From positions 186,001 through 250,000 of the forward strand of contig VWZX01002543.1 in assembly GCA_013399015.1 (NCBI GenBank): a stretch of DNA of 64,000 nt, in the 5' to 3' direction. The DNA is from Galbula dea (Eukaryota; Chordata; Aves; Piciformes; Galbulidae). The notes under the pieces are model-generated. The model saw nothing but the letters and a program-made list of their open reading frames with translations, did not search any database and was not told the origin of the DNA. The position numbers and the translations under genes are program-made. Shown piece after piece: positions 12,181 to 23,765 of the stretch (position 1 is the stretch's first letter; the number at the start of each line of letters is the position of its first letter).

Positions 12181-12292
12181 GGCAAGCACAAGCTGTGTGT
12201 GGATACGGGACTGGAAGGTGCCTGGTGTGGCCTCATCCCCATCGGGAGCTCCTGTGAGAGCGTCACCACCTCAGGGCTCAGGTGGAACCTCA
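12181..12292 (+). CDS. TPK1: TPK1 internal exon (thiamine pyrophosphokinase, C-terminal domain)
   Basis: Thiamine pyrophosphokinase transfers pyrophosphate from ATP to thiamine (vitamin B1), making thiamine diphosphate, in the cytosol as a homodimer. This 112-bp exon encodes 37 codons plus one base. Key stretches are CVDTGLEGAWCGLIP and VTTSGLRWNL, which I recognise from the TPK1 C-terminal beta-sandwich (thiamine-binding, B1) domain. From memory this is about residues 168-204 of the 243-residue human enzyme, where the counterparts are VDTGMEGDWCGLIP and TTGLKWNL. The first base starts a codon (phase 0), and the exon ends after the first base of a codon (phase 1). The leftover A suits the Thr/Asn that follows WNL in the human protein. 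Skipping this exon would shift the frame. The exon is clearly richer in GC and CpG than its flanks. Differences from human (H to C, M to L, D to A, T to S) look like ordinary divergence. No stop or frameshift is present. The first and last parts of the gene are not in the window. Confidence 0.93.
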
Positions 12293-12298
12293 GTAAGT
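12291..12298 (+). promoter_or_regulatory. TPK1: Splice donor of the TPK1 exon
   Basis: The exon ends in CA, followed by GTAAGT with GT at 12293-12294. This pairs well with U1 snRNA. With the acceptor it fixes both ends of the exon. Confidence 0.9.
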
Positions 12299-12434
12299 CA
12301 GACACTTGGTGGGTGGGTGTGATGTTATCCTGACCATGCCTTTACACCTTTCCCCCTAGTGCTGAAGGACCTCACCTGTTGGGAGGTGGAGCATGGCATT
12401 GAGTTTTGGCCAGGCCATTTTTGTCTTGAAATGA

Positions 12435-12622
12435 AGGTTTTGGGGTTTGTTTTGGGCAGGGTTGTTTTTCCTCAGGGTTTTTTTGTTGTTGGTTGGTTGG
12501 GGGTTTGTGTGTGTTTTGGTTTGGGTTTTTTTGGTGTTTTATGGTTTGGGGGTTGGTGGGAGGTGTGTGGGGTTTTGTTGTTTTGTTTTGTTTTTTTTTT
12601 AAACAAACCAAAAAACCCCCAC
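12435..12622 (+). repeat. Long G/T-rich tract ending in an A/C-rich arm
   Basis: About 165 bp of nearly pure G and T (GGTTTGGG, TTGGTTGG, GGGGTTTTG) end in a T-run at about 12590-12600. The strand then switches to AAACAAACCAAAAAACCCCC, which can pair with GGTTTGTTT-like sequence in the tract. It begins about 142 bases after the TPK1 donor, so it would be in the pre-mRNA as G/U-rich RNA. The open frames here (91, 79 and 67 codons) are composition artefacts. Confidence 0.85.
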
Positions 12623-13990
12623 AAATATATTTAAACCAGACCTATTGCAGGCAGAAATGTGTTTTCCATTTGGGAGTCATTGTGCTGTTTAAATAGAGCA
12701 CTTGTTGAGGTCATGATACATTACCAACTTGATACATTGCCCTCCAGGGAGAGGAAGCTGCAAGTGCCTAAACTCCTGGTGATAAGCCATGAAGTTACAA
12801 CGGGCAAATAATAATGTGATACAAATTATTAAAGCTACTCCACTTCCCCTGAACTGCTTCTCACTTATATTATCTGTTTGTCAACTCTGAATGAATAGAT
12901 CCTTTTCTTATTTTCAAGTGGGAAAAGATGCATTTGATCTAGAACAGGGATGTTCATCTGTAGAGAAAAGAGTTTTCTTGACCAAAAAAACCTGAAACAA
13001 GCTTCATCCTCCAGTCCCTTTCTCCATCACTGAGTGATTCAGGATGTATTTACTCAGGAAAGAATAGGATGTTTTGGATAAAGATTTATTAAAACTTAAG
13101 GGAAAGAAAGCAGTAATTGAGAGGCTCTAGTCTTGCAGTCTGGTTTGGATGGCTGCACTTCAGAGCCATTCCATGTAGAAAGGGGATGTGGTTCTCAATA
13201 GGTAGCAGTGCGGTGCCCTAGATGGCCAATAATTCATTTGAGGTTGACCCACTGTGCCAGCCAGCAGCACATGTGCTAGGCTAGGGAGTGTCACCTGCTA
13301 CTGAGGGTTTGAGCATGTGCAGTTAAAGAGGTGGTAGGCATTAATAGCTCAGAAATGGTAAAAGATACAAATATGGCATTAATTTCAGGACATGAGAGAC
13401 TTTTCAGACAAAGAGCGAATTTTGTGGCACATTGTGCTCTTGAGGGACTGACTATTTCTCAGAAAGTGTTCTGCCCTCCAGAGTTAGGTGGAAGAAGCTC
13501 AAATGAGCCTCATGTTAACAAAGGGAGCATCTGTGCACCCTTGTAAAGCCCATGTCACTTTGCAGAAGGTTACTGTGTGGGTCAAAGGATGGTAGTTGCT
13601 GTGAGGTTGCAGTCCTTTCTTCTGATTTTGGTCATTAGTTTAAAAAGTTGTTTTTCAGATACATCCAGTTGGCTTTTTAGTTTCATGACTTAAGGCATAA
13701 CTAGATATGGACCTACTGAGATTTTTATTTTATTACACTTAATTTGGTCTTTTTTTTCCTGAGGGACAAAAATGTATTCAATTGACTGTTTCCTACTTGT
13801 TTCATGTTAACCTGACACCACCATTTCTGCTTGTCCCCGTCCTCCTTGGTGTCTATTTCCAAAAGGAAACCTCAGACCTTCATGGTGTTTTCCTTGGTGA
13901 TGTGGACTGCACCCCATTAAAAGACAGTCTTTCAGTCTCACTATTCATGTTTCTCACAGGTCATAGCTCCTTCATTTATTGCTCTGCATT
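12623..13990. other. Intronic unique sequence
   Basis: Unique intronic DNA fills 1.4 kb between the G/T-rich tract and the next CR1. The longest frames are 70-71 codons, with no domain. I see nothing else. Confidence 0.6.
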
Positions 13991-14266
13991 GTGACTACTG
14001 ACAGGACTAGAGGGAATGGGCTTAAGTTGTGCCAGGGTAGGTTTAGATTAGATATTAGGAAGATTTTCTTTACTGAAAGAGTGGTGAGATCTTGGAATAG
14101 GCTGCCCAGGGAGGTGGTGGAGTCACCATCCCTGGAGGTTTTTAAGAAGAGGATGGATGTGTTTCTTCAGGGGATGATTTAGGGGTAAGAGTAGGTAGGG
14201 CTGTCGGTTGGACTAGATGATCTTGAGTCTCCTTTCCAACCCTAATGATTCTGTGATTCTGTGATT
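13991..14266 (+). mobile_element. CR1 LINE 3' fragment
   Basis: This 276-bp 5'-truncated CR1 starts inside the end of ORF2. It encodes DRTRGNGLKLCQGRFRLDIR and then NRLPREVVESPSLEVF, up to the stop at 14180-14182. The 3' end contains GGTTGGACTAGATGATCTTG and finishes in three ATTCTGTG-type octamers. It is the same subfamily as the antisense copy at 50768-51255, sharing MDVFLQGMI and the TAGGGGTAAGAG-type 3' region. The 67-codon frame is intact, so the copy is not old. Confidence 0.95.
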
Positions 14267-17200
14267 ATCATCACAGACCTCTAAAACCCAAAATGGTCTA
14301 GTCTTCCTTGAAGATGTTTAATCTATCTGAGACACCACGGTCATTAAAACCTGAAACTGCTCTTTTGCCCAGGTGACTAGAGCTAACCTTTACTCATCCA
14401 AAGACAGATTTCAAATTAGATTACTTTTCTATACTGATAAAACAAATTGAAGTGTAGTTGAATCCCCCCAAAGGGAAACCAATGTGTCAAATACATGTGT
14501 GTGTTGAGACTTGGTTGGATTTTTTTCCCCTAATATGTAAGCCTTGCATTCAGATAACCTGTTTGATGTTAGCTTTCTTTGTGTTAATGGCTTCTGTGCT
14601 ACCTGCAGTGTTGCAGTTACTTTTAAAAATGTTAGTCCTCCTGTAAATTGTGGTGGAGAAGCAAAGGCTCACCTGGGAAGAAAAGTGAATAAGAAGTTAC
14701 TGATGGGTGACATGAGTGCCAGCGTTGCTGCTGATGGCTGGCAGTGGCAGAGCTTTCCCTGTTCATCCCTTAATGGCACTCTGAGCACACACCTTCATAA
14801 ACCTCAGTGAATAAAATGGGCATTTCAGGTCTACCTGATCTGTTGGGTGAGAGGGGAGCCCTCATTTTTGGAAAAACTGATTTCCAGCAGCTCAAAATTC
14901 AAACAATACTGCAGTATAAGAAAGAGCTGGTTTTGCATCAAAGATTTTAATGTTTAAGACTGATTTCTGTGTGAGCATATCTGGATTGCTCTGCTGATTA
15001 AAATTTGTAAAACCTTCAAGGGGTAGTCAGATGTTACCTGTGTCTAATCCTCAGGTGCTGTCGTGAGGCTTCATAGCTTCTGAATAGGAGAAGACAAGGA
15101 TAAATACCTAAGAGAGATGTATTGGGGTTGAGAGTAGACTACCAGATGTCTGAGTTCAATGGCTGAATTTGATAAACCTGAAGTCTGTAAATCACTCTAC
15201 CAGTAGGCAAACAATGATGTCTTGATTTGTGTTTCTTGAGTGTGTATGCATGCTTTTATGCATGCTTATCTTAGTTCATCCCTAGCACCGGGCACAAACA
15301 GAACTTTCATTTATTTTAGTTCTCATCTGATGGGTGAAAGAACTTGGAGAAGAAAGTGGAAAATTGATTAGAGAAAATATTTTTTATCCATACTTGCTAT
15401 TGTGTAGCACACATTCAGAACACATTATAAACATATTCTTTCCACTCTCAAAGGGCTACAGATTTTTTCTCTATTAAAATCTGATTTACAGCAGAGGAAT
15501 CAGATAATGCTTTATCTGATTCGACTCACCTGGCTGCTTGCTGATAACAACTCTCATGTCTAATAAATAAATAATGAAAAATCCAATAAGACTGGAACTA
15601 CCCAGCATTCTTCATTAGGTCCTTGGCGGTGCTGTCATGGAAGGTAAACAGGAGTGAAGGTACAAATCAGCTGAAGTACTCATTGAAGAAGAGGTGCTGG
15701 TAGGCTTTTCAAGGAAATGGCTCCTTTTCTAGGAAATTACTGTAGAAACTAATCTTGCCAACCATTTACTCTTCATCCCTATGACCTTTAATATGCTGTA
15801 CATCATACCTGTACTGACAGTGCCAGCATATGTAAAGCATGTAATTGTGCTTTCCAGATAATTGTCATGCAAATGTGCTTCTTTGAGCAAGAAGCTAGAT
15901 TGCTGTAAAACACTACCATTCATTTCACTTCAGAAGGCCATAGCAGTAACCACAGGAGCAAGGCTTTTAACTGTAGCAACAGAGCATCCACTGACTCCTG
16001 ACATCACAAGTAGATACACAGGATCCAAAATTTTTTTGATGCTGTTTACTGTGTTAGTAAAATTGAAATGTTTGCACTGTTTTCACTGCCTAACTTTGTT
16101 GGGGTTTTGCTGATGCTGTCTGGAAGAAAAAGATGACAAATCAAATCAGGTTCTGTGTTGTAGGAGATCTTAGCGAGTCTAAAAGATGAGAGAAAAATAG
16201 TAAATCCTTAATAAAGAGTTAGAGCGAGGGATGGTTCTGGGAAAGACTGTAAGTTAAGATGGACAGGTTATCTGTATGCTAGTGGAGCTGTTGGAGTAAG
16301 CACTCTGTAACCTGTTCCATAACTGAAGTAGTTTATTGGGCAGATTTTGCTGCCCCAGTTGATTCTGACTGAGGCAAACTAAGCAGCACTTCCAGGACTA
16401 CCTGTGTTTTCAGTGACAGAGTAAAAAGCTTCTCAGCTAGATTCCCTTCTCCCTTGCTTTCCTCTCCTTCTCTCACTTCTCATGGTCTTCACTGGTAGAA
16501 GAGTCCCAGTCCATCATCTGGGATTTGTCTTCAGAACTTCAGTGATGTACTCTTCCCTTATTGCAGCTCTAAGAGCCTGGGTAGGGCAGGGTGACAGAAA
16601 TGCTGCTGCTGCTCCCAAAGTTTCGGTGGTTTTGACCTTTTGCGAGCTCCTTGCCTGCAGGAGTGCTGCTGTCTGCCTTCCAGGGTCACATCATTTATTA
16701 CAAGGCAAGGCCTGCTGAATACTTTTCTGATAAAGCAGATGTTCTGGTGGTGGCAGCCTGGCATCCCACTGGTTTACTACAAGTCAGCAAAAGCAACAAT
16801 GAGGGAATTGCTTAGCATTGCAGGAAATGATTTCGAACCAGAAGGACCATTTGGCATGTGTTACAGGACTGATGAGCACAGAGCTCAGTTGTGCTGGGCC
16901 CCTGAAGCTGTATTTGCATTTCTTCCTGAACAGCAGCTTGGAAACTCTGTTGAACTTTGTGAAAGGTCTTGAAATGGGGATTTAAGGTCATACATTCAGT
17001 CCAGTTCCACATATTTCATTGAATGTTTGGAATTAGTGGGAGGGAGGTTCCAGCTCTTCTTCAGCAAGGCAGCAGGGTACTGGCATTCAGTTTGGAAAGG
17101 CTGCTTTAAGGTAGTAAACAGATAAGATCTTCCAGATCACACTGTTGGGGCAACATTACTTTTGTAGGACTCCACTTAGAGAGAGATTCATGTGAGTACC

Positions 17201-17451
17201 TTAGTTCTGAACTAGCTCAAAGCACTTCCAGTGGTAAGTGTAGCTCAGCTGGATGGCCATCCTTAGTGGGAGGCAGGGGGTGTATGCGTGATCCTTCTGT
17301 CCAGCATTGGTAGGCAGTAATTGTCAGGAGGAGGAAGAATAAGAAAATCTCCAAAGGAGTTCTCCAGCACAGCTGTGCACTGAGCAGATGGCTCTCCAAA
17401 ACCTAAGAAATACCATCTTGAAGTAAACTGGAGACACTTGTTTATGTCTAG

Positions 17452-17507
17452 CTACATTGCTGTGGCACAGTTCAACTATGGAAACTACTCTCATTATTCA
17501 TACAGAG
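17452..17507 (+). other. Possible cryptic or cassette exon (56 bp)
   Basis: The interval is bordered by TTGTTTATGTCTAG on the left and AG|GTGAGA on the right, which fit acceptor and donor consensus. Two frames are open. One reads YIAVAQFNYGNYSHYSYR. The other takes two leading bases and would fit the phase-1 end of the TPK1 exon. The acceptor pyrimidine tract is weak and no homology is recognised, so this may be chance. Confidence 0.15.
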
Positions 17508-18744
17508 GTGAGATGGTTGTCAAGAGAGCAAAATGCTGTTCCTTCCCTTGCCTCCCCTATCTTGCTTCAGTCCCTTCTGCTAATGGAAATGTAATCTGGA
17601 AGTATGAGGAAGGAGGTGCTCTGCTTCAGCCCAGCTCTATGCTGGCAGTAGACTGGTGAGAATGCTAGTCTCATGACAATCAAAAGCAACCTGCTGCTGC
17701 TAAAGGATGGTAGTTGTAAAGACAAAGCACCTCTCTGGGGAAGAGAGAGATCTGCAGAGAGCCAGAGGCCTACCATTTACACTAGGGGGGCCAGAGCAAT
17801 TCTGTGCATTTTGGCAGTGGCTCTGAATTTTCATTGGTGAGTGTGGGGACAGAATTTGTCCAAGAAAGAGACCTTTGAGCTTATACTGAAGACATTTAAC
17901 ACTAAAGGCATTCTCATCATTCAACCTGCCTGTATGGATACTGGGAAGTCATCTCATTTAGACAGTGGCAAAGCTGAAACATAATGTTGTACTTGAATGA
18001 AAGTCAGTGGGAAAACTAGCCAGAGTACAAATACTCATTTGTCATATCCCTTGCAAATATGCTTCAGTTGTTTTCATATTTAAATGCCTAGAATGAACCA
18101 TAATAAATGTAAATGTCACTCTGCTGAGAGATTTCCAAACAGAAGACATCTCTCTGAGGCATGGGGTGAGTTATTGCTAGTTCCCAGTGCCTCTGCAGAA
18201 CCGCAAAAGGGCAAGGGGTAGGAGAACATGTTCTCCTGGAGTCTCCCACAGGTAAAAAATGAGATGGGCTTGTCTGTGGCGACTTGGTGAACAAGTGTGC
18301 TGTTTACTTTGGGGGGGGGTTGTCAGGGAGGCAGGTGTTACCATTAGGAACTGGATCCTCCTTTCCCATTTGTTTATGGACCTTTTAGTTCTGTCTGGTT
18401 TTTAGTGTATGCTGGTGTACATGATTGATGTCTTCTACCCAAAAACATGACACTGAGGGAAATTATTTCCTCTGCAGTGATCTATTCCTGTACCTTAATG
18501 GTAAACAGTTCTGGCTGTTCCCTCTACAGTGTCTCAATTCTTCATTCCCTGCTCCCTTTGTAAAACACTTTGTGCATTCTATCTGAGGAGTCCTTGCTCT
18601 CTCCCACTTTATGCCTCTAGATTTTTGTGGAGAAGGAGTTGAATTTTTCCTTGCTGTTACCTGAAGTTCTAGAGAGGCAAAATTCTTGTTGATGTCATCA
18701 CTGGCTTTTATTGTGTGCTTCTAAGAAGTTATGTTTTGGCTCTG

Positions 18745-18791
18745 AGTTGTTTATGGCATCCTGATGTGTCATTAATAAGCCATAAACAACT
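18745..18791. repeat. Perfect 13-bp inverted repeat (hairpin, 21-base loop)
   Basis: AGTTGTTTATGGC at 18745-18757 is the exact reverse complement of GCCATAAACAACT at 18779-18791. The loop contains TCATTAATAA. Each arm contains GCCATAAA/TTTATGGC, a sequence bound by posterior HOX and CDX homeodomain proteins. The stem is too short for a typical microRNA precursor. A paired regulatory site is the better guess. Confidence 0.7.
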
Positions 18792-19999
18792 GACTGTAGT
18801 GACTGTGCTCTGGAACTATTAATTTTACATGTACGTGCCAACTACGGGCCACTAAGCCAATCTGTTGTTTTCAGGTCAGTTGGCAAATACTATTTCTGAT
18901 AGATGAATATGTGTCTTACTGTAGAAGCAGCTGGGGCTCCTTTTGGGCAGTAAGTACACATGGAGGAGTCAGGGCAACAGAAGGACAAGGAAGGAGAAAG
19001 AGTGTGGCAAGACTGGGATGTGAGGAGGTCACATGCGGGATTAGATTAAAACACATTTTGTAGAGAAGAAAGGGCACATAACATCAAACTGTGGGGAGAT
19101 AGGAATATAGAGATGGAGAAGAATGAGAACAGAGGTGTTTTAAGTAGACAGTTGGCATCTTCCCTTTTGAAATGCTGAATGAAGACCAAAATTTCTTAGA
19201 TTTGTTATTTCTCTGCTTTAGCAATCTCCCTCTTTTTCCACTGCTCTCCAGGCATCATAACCTACTTCTACTGCCAGTAAACTGTTTGGCTCCAGGCTTG
19301 GCCACAGGATCTGCCTAGGTGTTGGTCCAGCAGCAAAGGATGGCATTAGACATTTGATGTAAAAACAAAGGAGAGGAAAACTCTTTACTTGCACTTGTGG
19401 CTACCAAGTCAAGACACTGGAGTTAAGGAAAACGAGAACTAGAGAAATAGTAATGTTTTTGCATGTAATCATGCCTGTAGATCCAGGACACCAGCATCAT
19501 TCCGTGTCCCAGGTATGTTCTCTGGGGATAAATCTGGAGCCATAGTTGAAGGTGCAGACATGTACAGCCTGAGCCTGTCCCATTGCAGAAACTGAGATAC
19601 CTGGGAGGAGTAAGGAGTACTGCTGAAACATGGGATTTTCTTGTGGTTCAGGCAGTTTATTCTCTGGAGTTTCTACTCTATGCAAGTACTTTAGCTACTT
19701 GTAAAATAGCTGTTCAGTTCTTTTAGCATTCAAGCTGAGCTCTCAGCTCCCTGACATTCCTGAGGGCTCTGCCTTGGTCCTGAACAACACAGGGTACTCC
19801 AATATGAAAGCTGTGGTATCATCTTTAAGATAGTCACTTTTGATCTTAACGTGTCTGTGCCTTTGCTTAGGAGCAGGTTAACAGGTGCAGTGACATTATC
19901 AGTTCTCTTGCAATTAGCGACACATAGAAGCCCATGAGGAATTCAATATGCAGTCTAAATCCACGCAGTTAATAAAGCATAAGGCCCTACAATGAATCA

Positions 20000-20080
20000 G
20001 GGTCTAGGGAATCCTGCTGTGGCGGGGGGGTTGGACTAGATGATCTTTCAAGGTCCCTTCCAACTCCTAACATTCTGTGA
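20000..20080 (+). mobile_element. CR1 3' tail fragment
   Basis: GGTCTAGGGAATCCTGCTGT is followed by a G7 run, GTTGGACTAGATGATCTTTC, AAGGTCCCTTCCAACTCC and a final ATTCTGTG. All positions are close to those of the fragment at 5655-5746, so the two share a subfamily. Confidence 0.92.
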
Positions 20081-21764
20081 GGGCTCAGTGTGTCACTGAA
20101 GAGAATACTGTTTACTGAAGGAGCCCGGCCTGCTTGGTTAATGTGACTGTATAATTAAAGGATAAAGGCTAAAGAACCTGAGTTAAAATTTCACAGGCAA
20201 ACTGTAATTCTAGCATCCCATAGCTCTCAAGTCCATGACTTTTCAGCCTTAGCATTTCCATGTGTATTATACCCAAGTGAATGTGGGTCCCTGTGCTATT
20301 CTTTAGCACATCGCATCGTATCGGTTCAAGTCTAGGTCAGGATGTGGTAGCTGAGTTTCTTGTGTTACCTACATTTCAAAGCTTGTCCTTATATTTAATA
20401 AGAAAATAACGGTAAAACAAATTAAACCTTTCAAACAAGTCCAGGTATTTTAAGTGTGTGGTGGTACGTGTTGTAAAACAAAGAGTAAATCCAAGTAAAT
20501 GAGAGTGAAATGGATGTCAAGAGATCTTGCAATCCACAGAGCTTTCCTGTGGCATCACTCCTGGAAAACCTAAGAAAAGGTTCCTCTTCAATAAGCTTTC
20601 AGTGTTGGGGGCTCCTGCTAATAGCTTCTTCAGAAAGTCTGCTCCAATTAGAATCTTTTTTTCCCTTTCTGCATTCTTTGGATACAGTATGTGATAAATA
20701 GATTCTCAGGCAGTTAAGCATTAGAACACAGCATTTATGATCTAATCACCAGTAAGAAGTCTAAGAATTGTATATTTAGGTTTCCAAAGCGTAGGGCATA
20801 GCTATAATTTACACAGGCACCAGCAATGCCACTGTATCACCACTGATTGGCATGCCACTTAATGATGCTGTTTCTAAGATAATTTTCTAATCAGCTGTGT
20901 GAGCACTCATCAGGAGCTTGCTTCTTGATGTATAGCAGAGGAGTTGGAGAGAAAGATAGGGCTTGTTTTGCTCATAAAAACAAACCAGGGGGAGAAAAGC
21001 AAGTTATAAAGAGAAATACCAGGGTGTTTTTTTCCATTTTGGAAAGCATTGATACAGTAAAAAAAAAAAAAAAAAAAGGAAAAGAAGGCAAAATACAATT
21101 ACAGAGAGCTTTGTTATCATGAATCTCATTTATGCATTACAAAGCTGTGGCATAAACGAGTCAGTATTGTCCAAGGTATTTCCATTGTCTTGTTTTGAAA
21201 CTGTTGATAGCTTAAAAAATAACATTCTGGGTTTTAACAGGTGTTATATTTCTAGTCAGCATTAAATAATAATGTTATTTGATATTGTAGATAGTCTGGT
21301 GGGTCTAGTCTGGAGCACGGTCAGTTTTCCATTCACTTCACACTTGAAGTTTTAGGTTTCAACCCAATAACTTTAACCAACCCTCTCTCCTGCTCAGTGA
21401 TTCATTATTCCTTACCTTCTTCCTATCTATTTCATTATTTTGTTCTGTAATGCACAGAATAGCTTTAATTTTAAAAACACTATCTAAAACAGATGTAAGT
21501 CAAGTGTGTCCAGTGTTGAAACAATTTATTGTATGATTGAAGAGGTTTTATCAAGATGGGCTTCAGCTGACCTGCACAATTTATGAATAGTTTGGTACAC
21601 ACAAATAAAGTGCCTCTTCCAAGTTTGTCCCCAAGTAATCATTGTAAAACACACCTTGCTATCCTGTAGTCTGTGTCCAATGTATGTTGAAGAATTCATG
21701 TTTTATGAAAACATTAGACCTTATTTCTGAGCTTGTGGAATTAATGGGAGAATTGCATATTGAC
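20081..21764. other. Intronic unique sequence with A20 run
   Basis: This is unique AT-rich intron. The only notable element is the A20 tract at 21059-21078. Open frames are at most 65 codons. No exon or gene is supported. Confidence 0.6.
21059..21078 (+). repeat. Poly(A) tract, 20 bases
   Basis: Twenty consecutive A residues are followed by purine-rich GGAAAAGAAGG. The sequence before it has no recognisable gene or SINE, so I do not call it a retrogene tail. It is a likely length-variable site. Confidence 0.9.
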
Positions 21765-22309
21765 TCCTCGCTCTCTACTCTGCCCTAGTCAGGCCACATC
21801 TGGACTGTCATGTCCAGTTCTGGGCTTCCCAGTTCAAGAGAGACAAGGAACTACTGGAGAGAGTCCAGCAGAGGCTAGGAAGATGCTGAGGGCACTGGAG
21901 CATCTCTGGGAGGAGGAAAGGCTGAGAGCCCTGGGGCTGCTTTGCCTGGAGGAAAGTGGACCCGGAGGGGATCTTCTCAATGCTGAGCAAGAACTAAAGG
22001 GTGGGGGCAAGAGGATGGGGCCAGACTTTGCTCAGTGGTGCCCAGGGACAGCACAAGGGGCAATGGGCACAAACTGGAACCCAGGAGATTCCACCTAAAG
22101 ATGAGGGAAAACTTCTTTGGTGTGAGGGTTATGGAGCCCTGGCCCAGGCTGCCCAGAGAGGTTGTGGAGTCTCCTTCTCTGGAGGGATTCCAGGGTACCT
22201 GGAGGTGATCCTGGGCAACCTGCTCTGGGTGACCCTGGTTTAGCAGGGGAGGTTGGACTGAGTGATCTCCAGAGGTCCCTTCCAACCCCCACCACGCTGG
22301 GATTCTGTC
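21765..22309 (+). mobile_element. CR1 LINE 3' fragment, old subfamily
   Basis: This 545-bp CR1 begins in the ORF2 segment behind SALVRPHLEY (here TCTACTCTGCCCTAGTCAGG). It runs through CTACTGGAGAGAGTCCAGCA, AGGTTGTGGAGTCTCCTTCT and the 3' region GGTTGGACTGAGTGATCTCC, and ends GGGATTCTGT. The reading frame is broken by many stops and shifts; the open frames across it (80-112 codons) are in mixed registers and do not preserve the protein. Its 3' region (TGATCCTGGGCAACCTGCTC, then GGTCCCTTCCAACCCCC) differs from the other copies, so it is a separate subfamily. Confidence 0.93.
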
Positions 22310-22896
22310 GCTTTAATATTAATATGTTAATCTTGAGGTGCCTCTGTCCCTTCCTTCACTGAACAAGATACCTTAAGCTCATGTTTCATAGGCAGATTTA
22401 GACATCCATGTGTTTCCATATATCTGACTTGTTCTGTGGAGTATAAGGGGATTATTTTGTGGGAAAAAAAGTTGAACACATGCAGAACTACTTACTACAA
22501 GTCATACTCTGCAGCAGGAGATGCATCCTTCAAAAATGCCTGTAATGTTTTTTCTGTATGTAAAATAAGGTGGTAGTGACTTCAGTTGCAGTCTCTGGGA
22601 TCAGCTGTCAGTGCTGGGGCCTATTTGAGGATCTCTTCTCTCTCTCCAGTACTGTAAAGCTCCCTTTTCTAGCTCTGCATGCTTTTTATGTATTGCTGGT
22701 TGGCTATAGTAGTTGACATGAATTTCTCCTGATTTTACTGTTAAATGTCTAGGCAAAGTATGAAGACATAGTAAGACAAATGACATCTAGATATTTCCCA
22801 TGTTTGACTTCTTTACCTGTAGTTCAACAGATGTGGTTTCCTACTAATACAGCTGTCAGGTCAATGTGTCAAGTAAATTTTTCAATTGAGGATTCT

Positions 22897-22922
22897 GGGG
22901 GGTTTGGGGGGTGGGGGAAGGG
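22897..22922 (+). other. Canonical G-quadruplex motif
   Basis: G6-TTT-G6-T-G5-AA-G3 on the plus strand fits the four-tract rule with loops of 3, 1 and 2. It is on the strand expected to be transcribed with TPK1, so it could fold in pre-mRNA. Folding is inferred. Confidence 0.8.
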
Positions 22923-23765
22923 CTCTGGATGCCTACCAGAGCTTGTAAACTATCATAAAGTTTTCACTAAAATAGCCAAAAGCATTAGATTATGGCATGT
23001 GTGCATAGTTGTAAGAAAACAAAACACTCTGGACAGAGTGAGTCAACCGCAGTGGATTTGAATTATTATTGTACAGCACTGAAGACTGACCACGCTTCTG
23101 TGGCATTGTCTGCCCTATGGAAAGCAAGGTTTTCAATCCACATGAATATTTTTGTAAGCAGCCAATGCCAGGCAGTCACTGGGGAACAGGGAAAATTGTC
23201 CACATCATGTCATGGGCTGGAATGGACAAAATACATCAAATAAATCTTCATTGTCCTAGAATAATGAATTATTGTTCCTTTTTTTTATTTTAAAGTATGA
23301 AGTGCTGCTCTGTTTACCTTTGAACATTCCAAGAGCCTGCAAACTGTTTTTTGGCAAATGCAAATCACCACATGCTGGCAGTGTTCTGAGAGATAGCTTT
23401 CTGTTGTGAGCCTGTGCAGAGATTGATACTGCTCATTTGCAGTGTGCAGCAGTGGGAGGGTTGGTTGGTTCTTCAGCTCGTGTGTGCCACTTTCTCTTCG
23501 CTGCTGCCTTTTGTTAGCCTGTGTGTCGGTGTTAGCATAGTGCTGGAACAGACCTGGACCTTCTGAGACTTGTCTTGCATTTTTGAGAGCTCTCCTGCTG
23601 GTAATTTTACATCCCAAATACCCCAAGCAAACGTTTTTGTCAGTGAATCTTTGGATTAGCTTGTATTCCTTTTAATGCCTCCACAACTACTTCAGTGTCC
23701 CAGATGAAGTCAGCTGATGCCATTTTCAGCAAATCTATCAGAAGTTACTAATGTGAAGACAGTCT

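Larger units (their letters stand above)
14267..19999. other. Intronic unique sequence
   Basis: This 5.7 kb is mostly unique. It holds a small duplication of TATGCATGCTT at 15245-15267, a G9 run at 18311-18319, the hairpin at 18745-18791, and an exon-like interval at 17452-17507 listed separately. Several overlapping frames at 16482-17012 (up to 110 codons) read through CT- and AG-rich DNA on both strands and have no domain I recognise. Confidence 0.55.

Noticed and set aside
21059..21078. A20 run considered as the tail of a processed pseudogene
   Set aside because: The upstream 500 bp contain no gene-like sequence, and I see no flanking target duplication.
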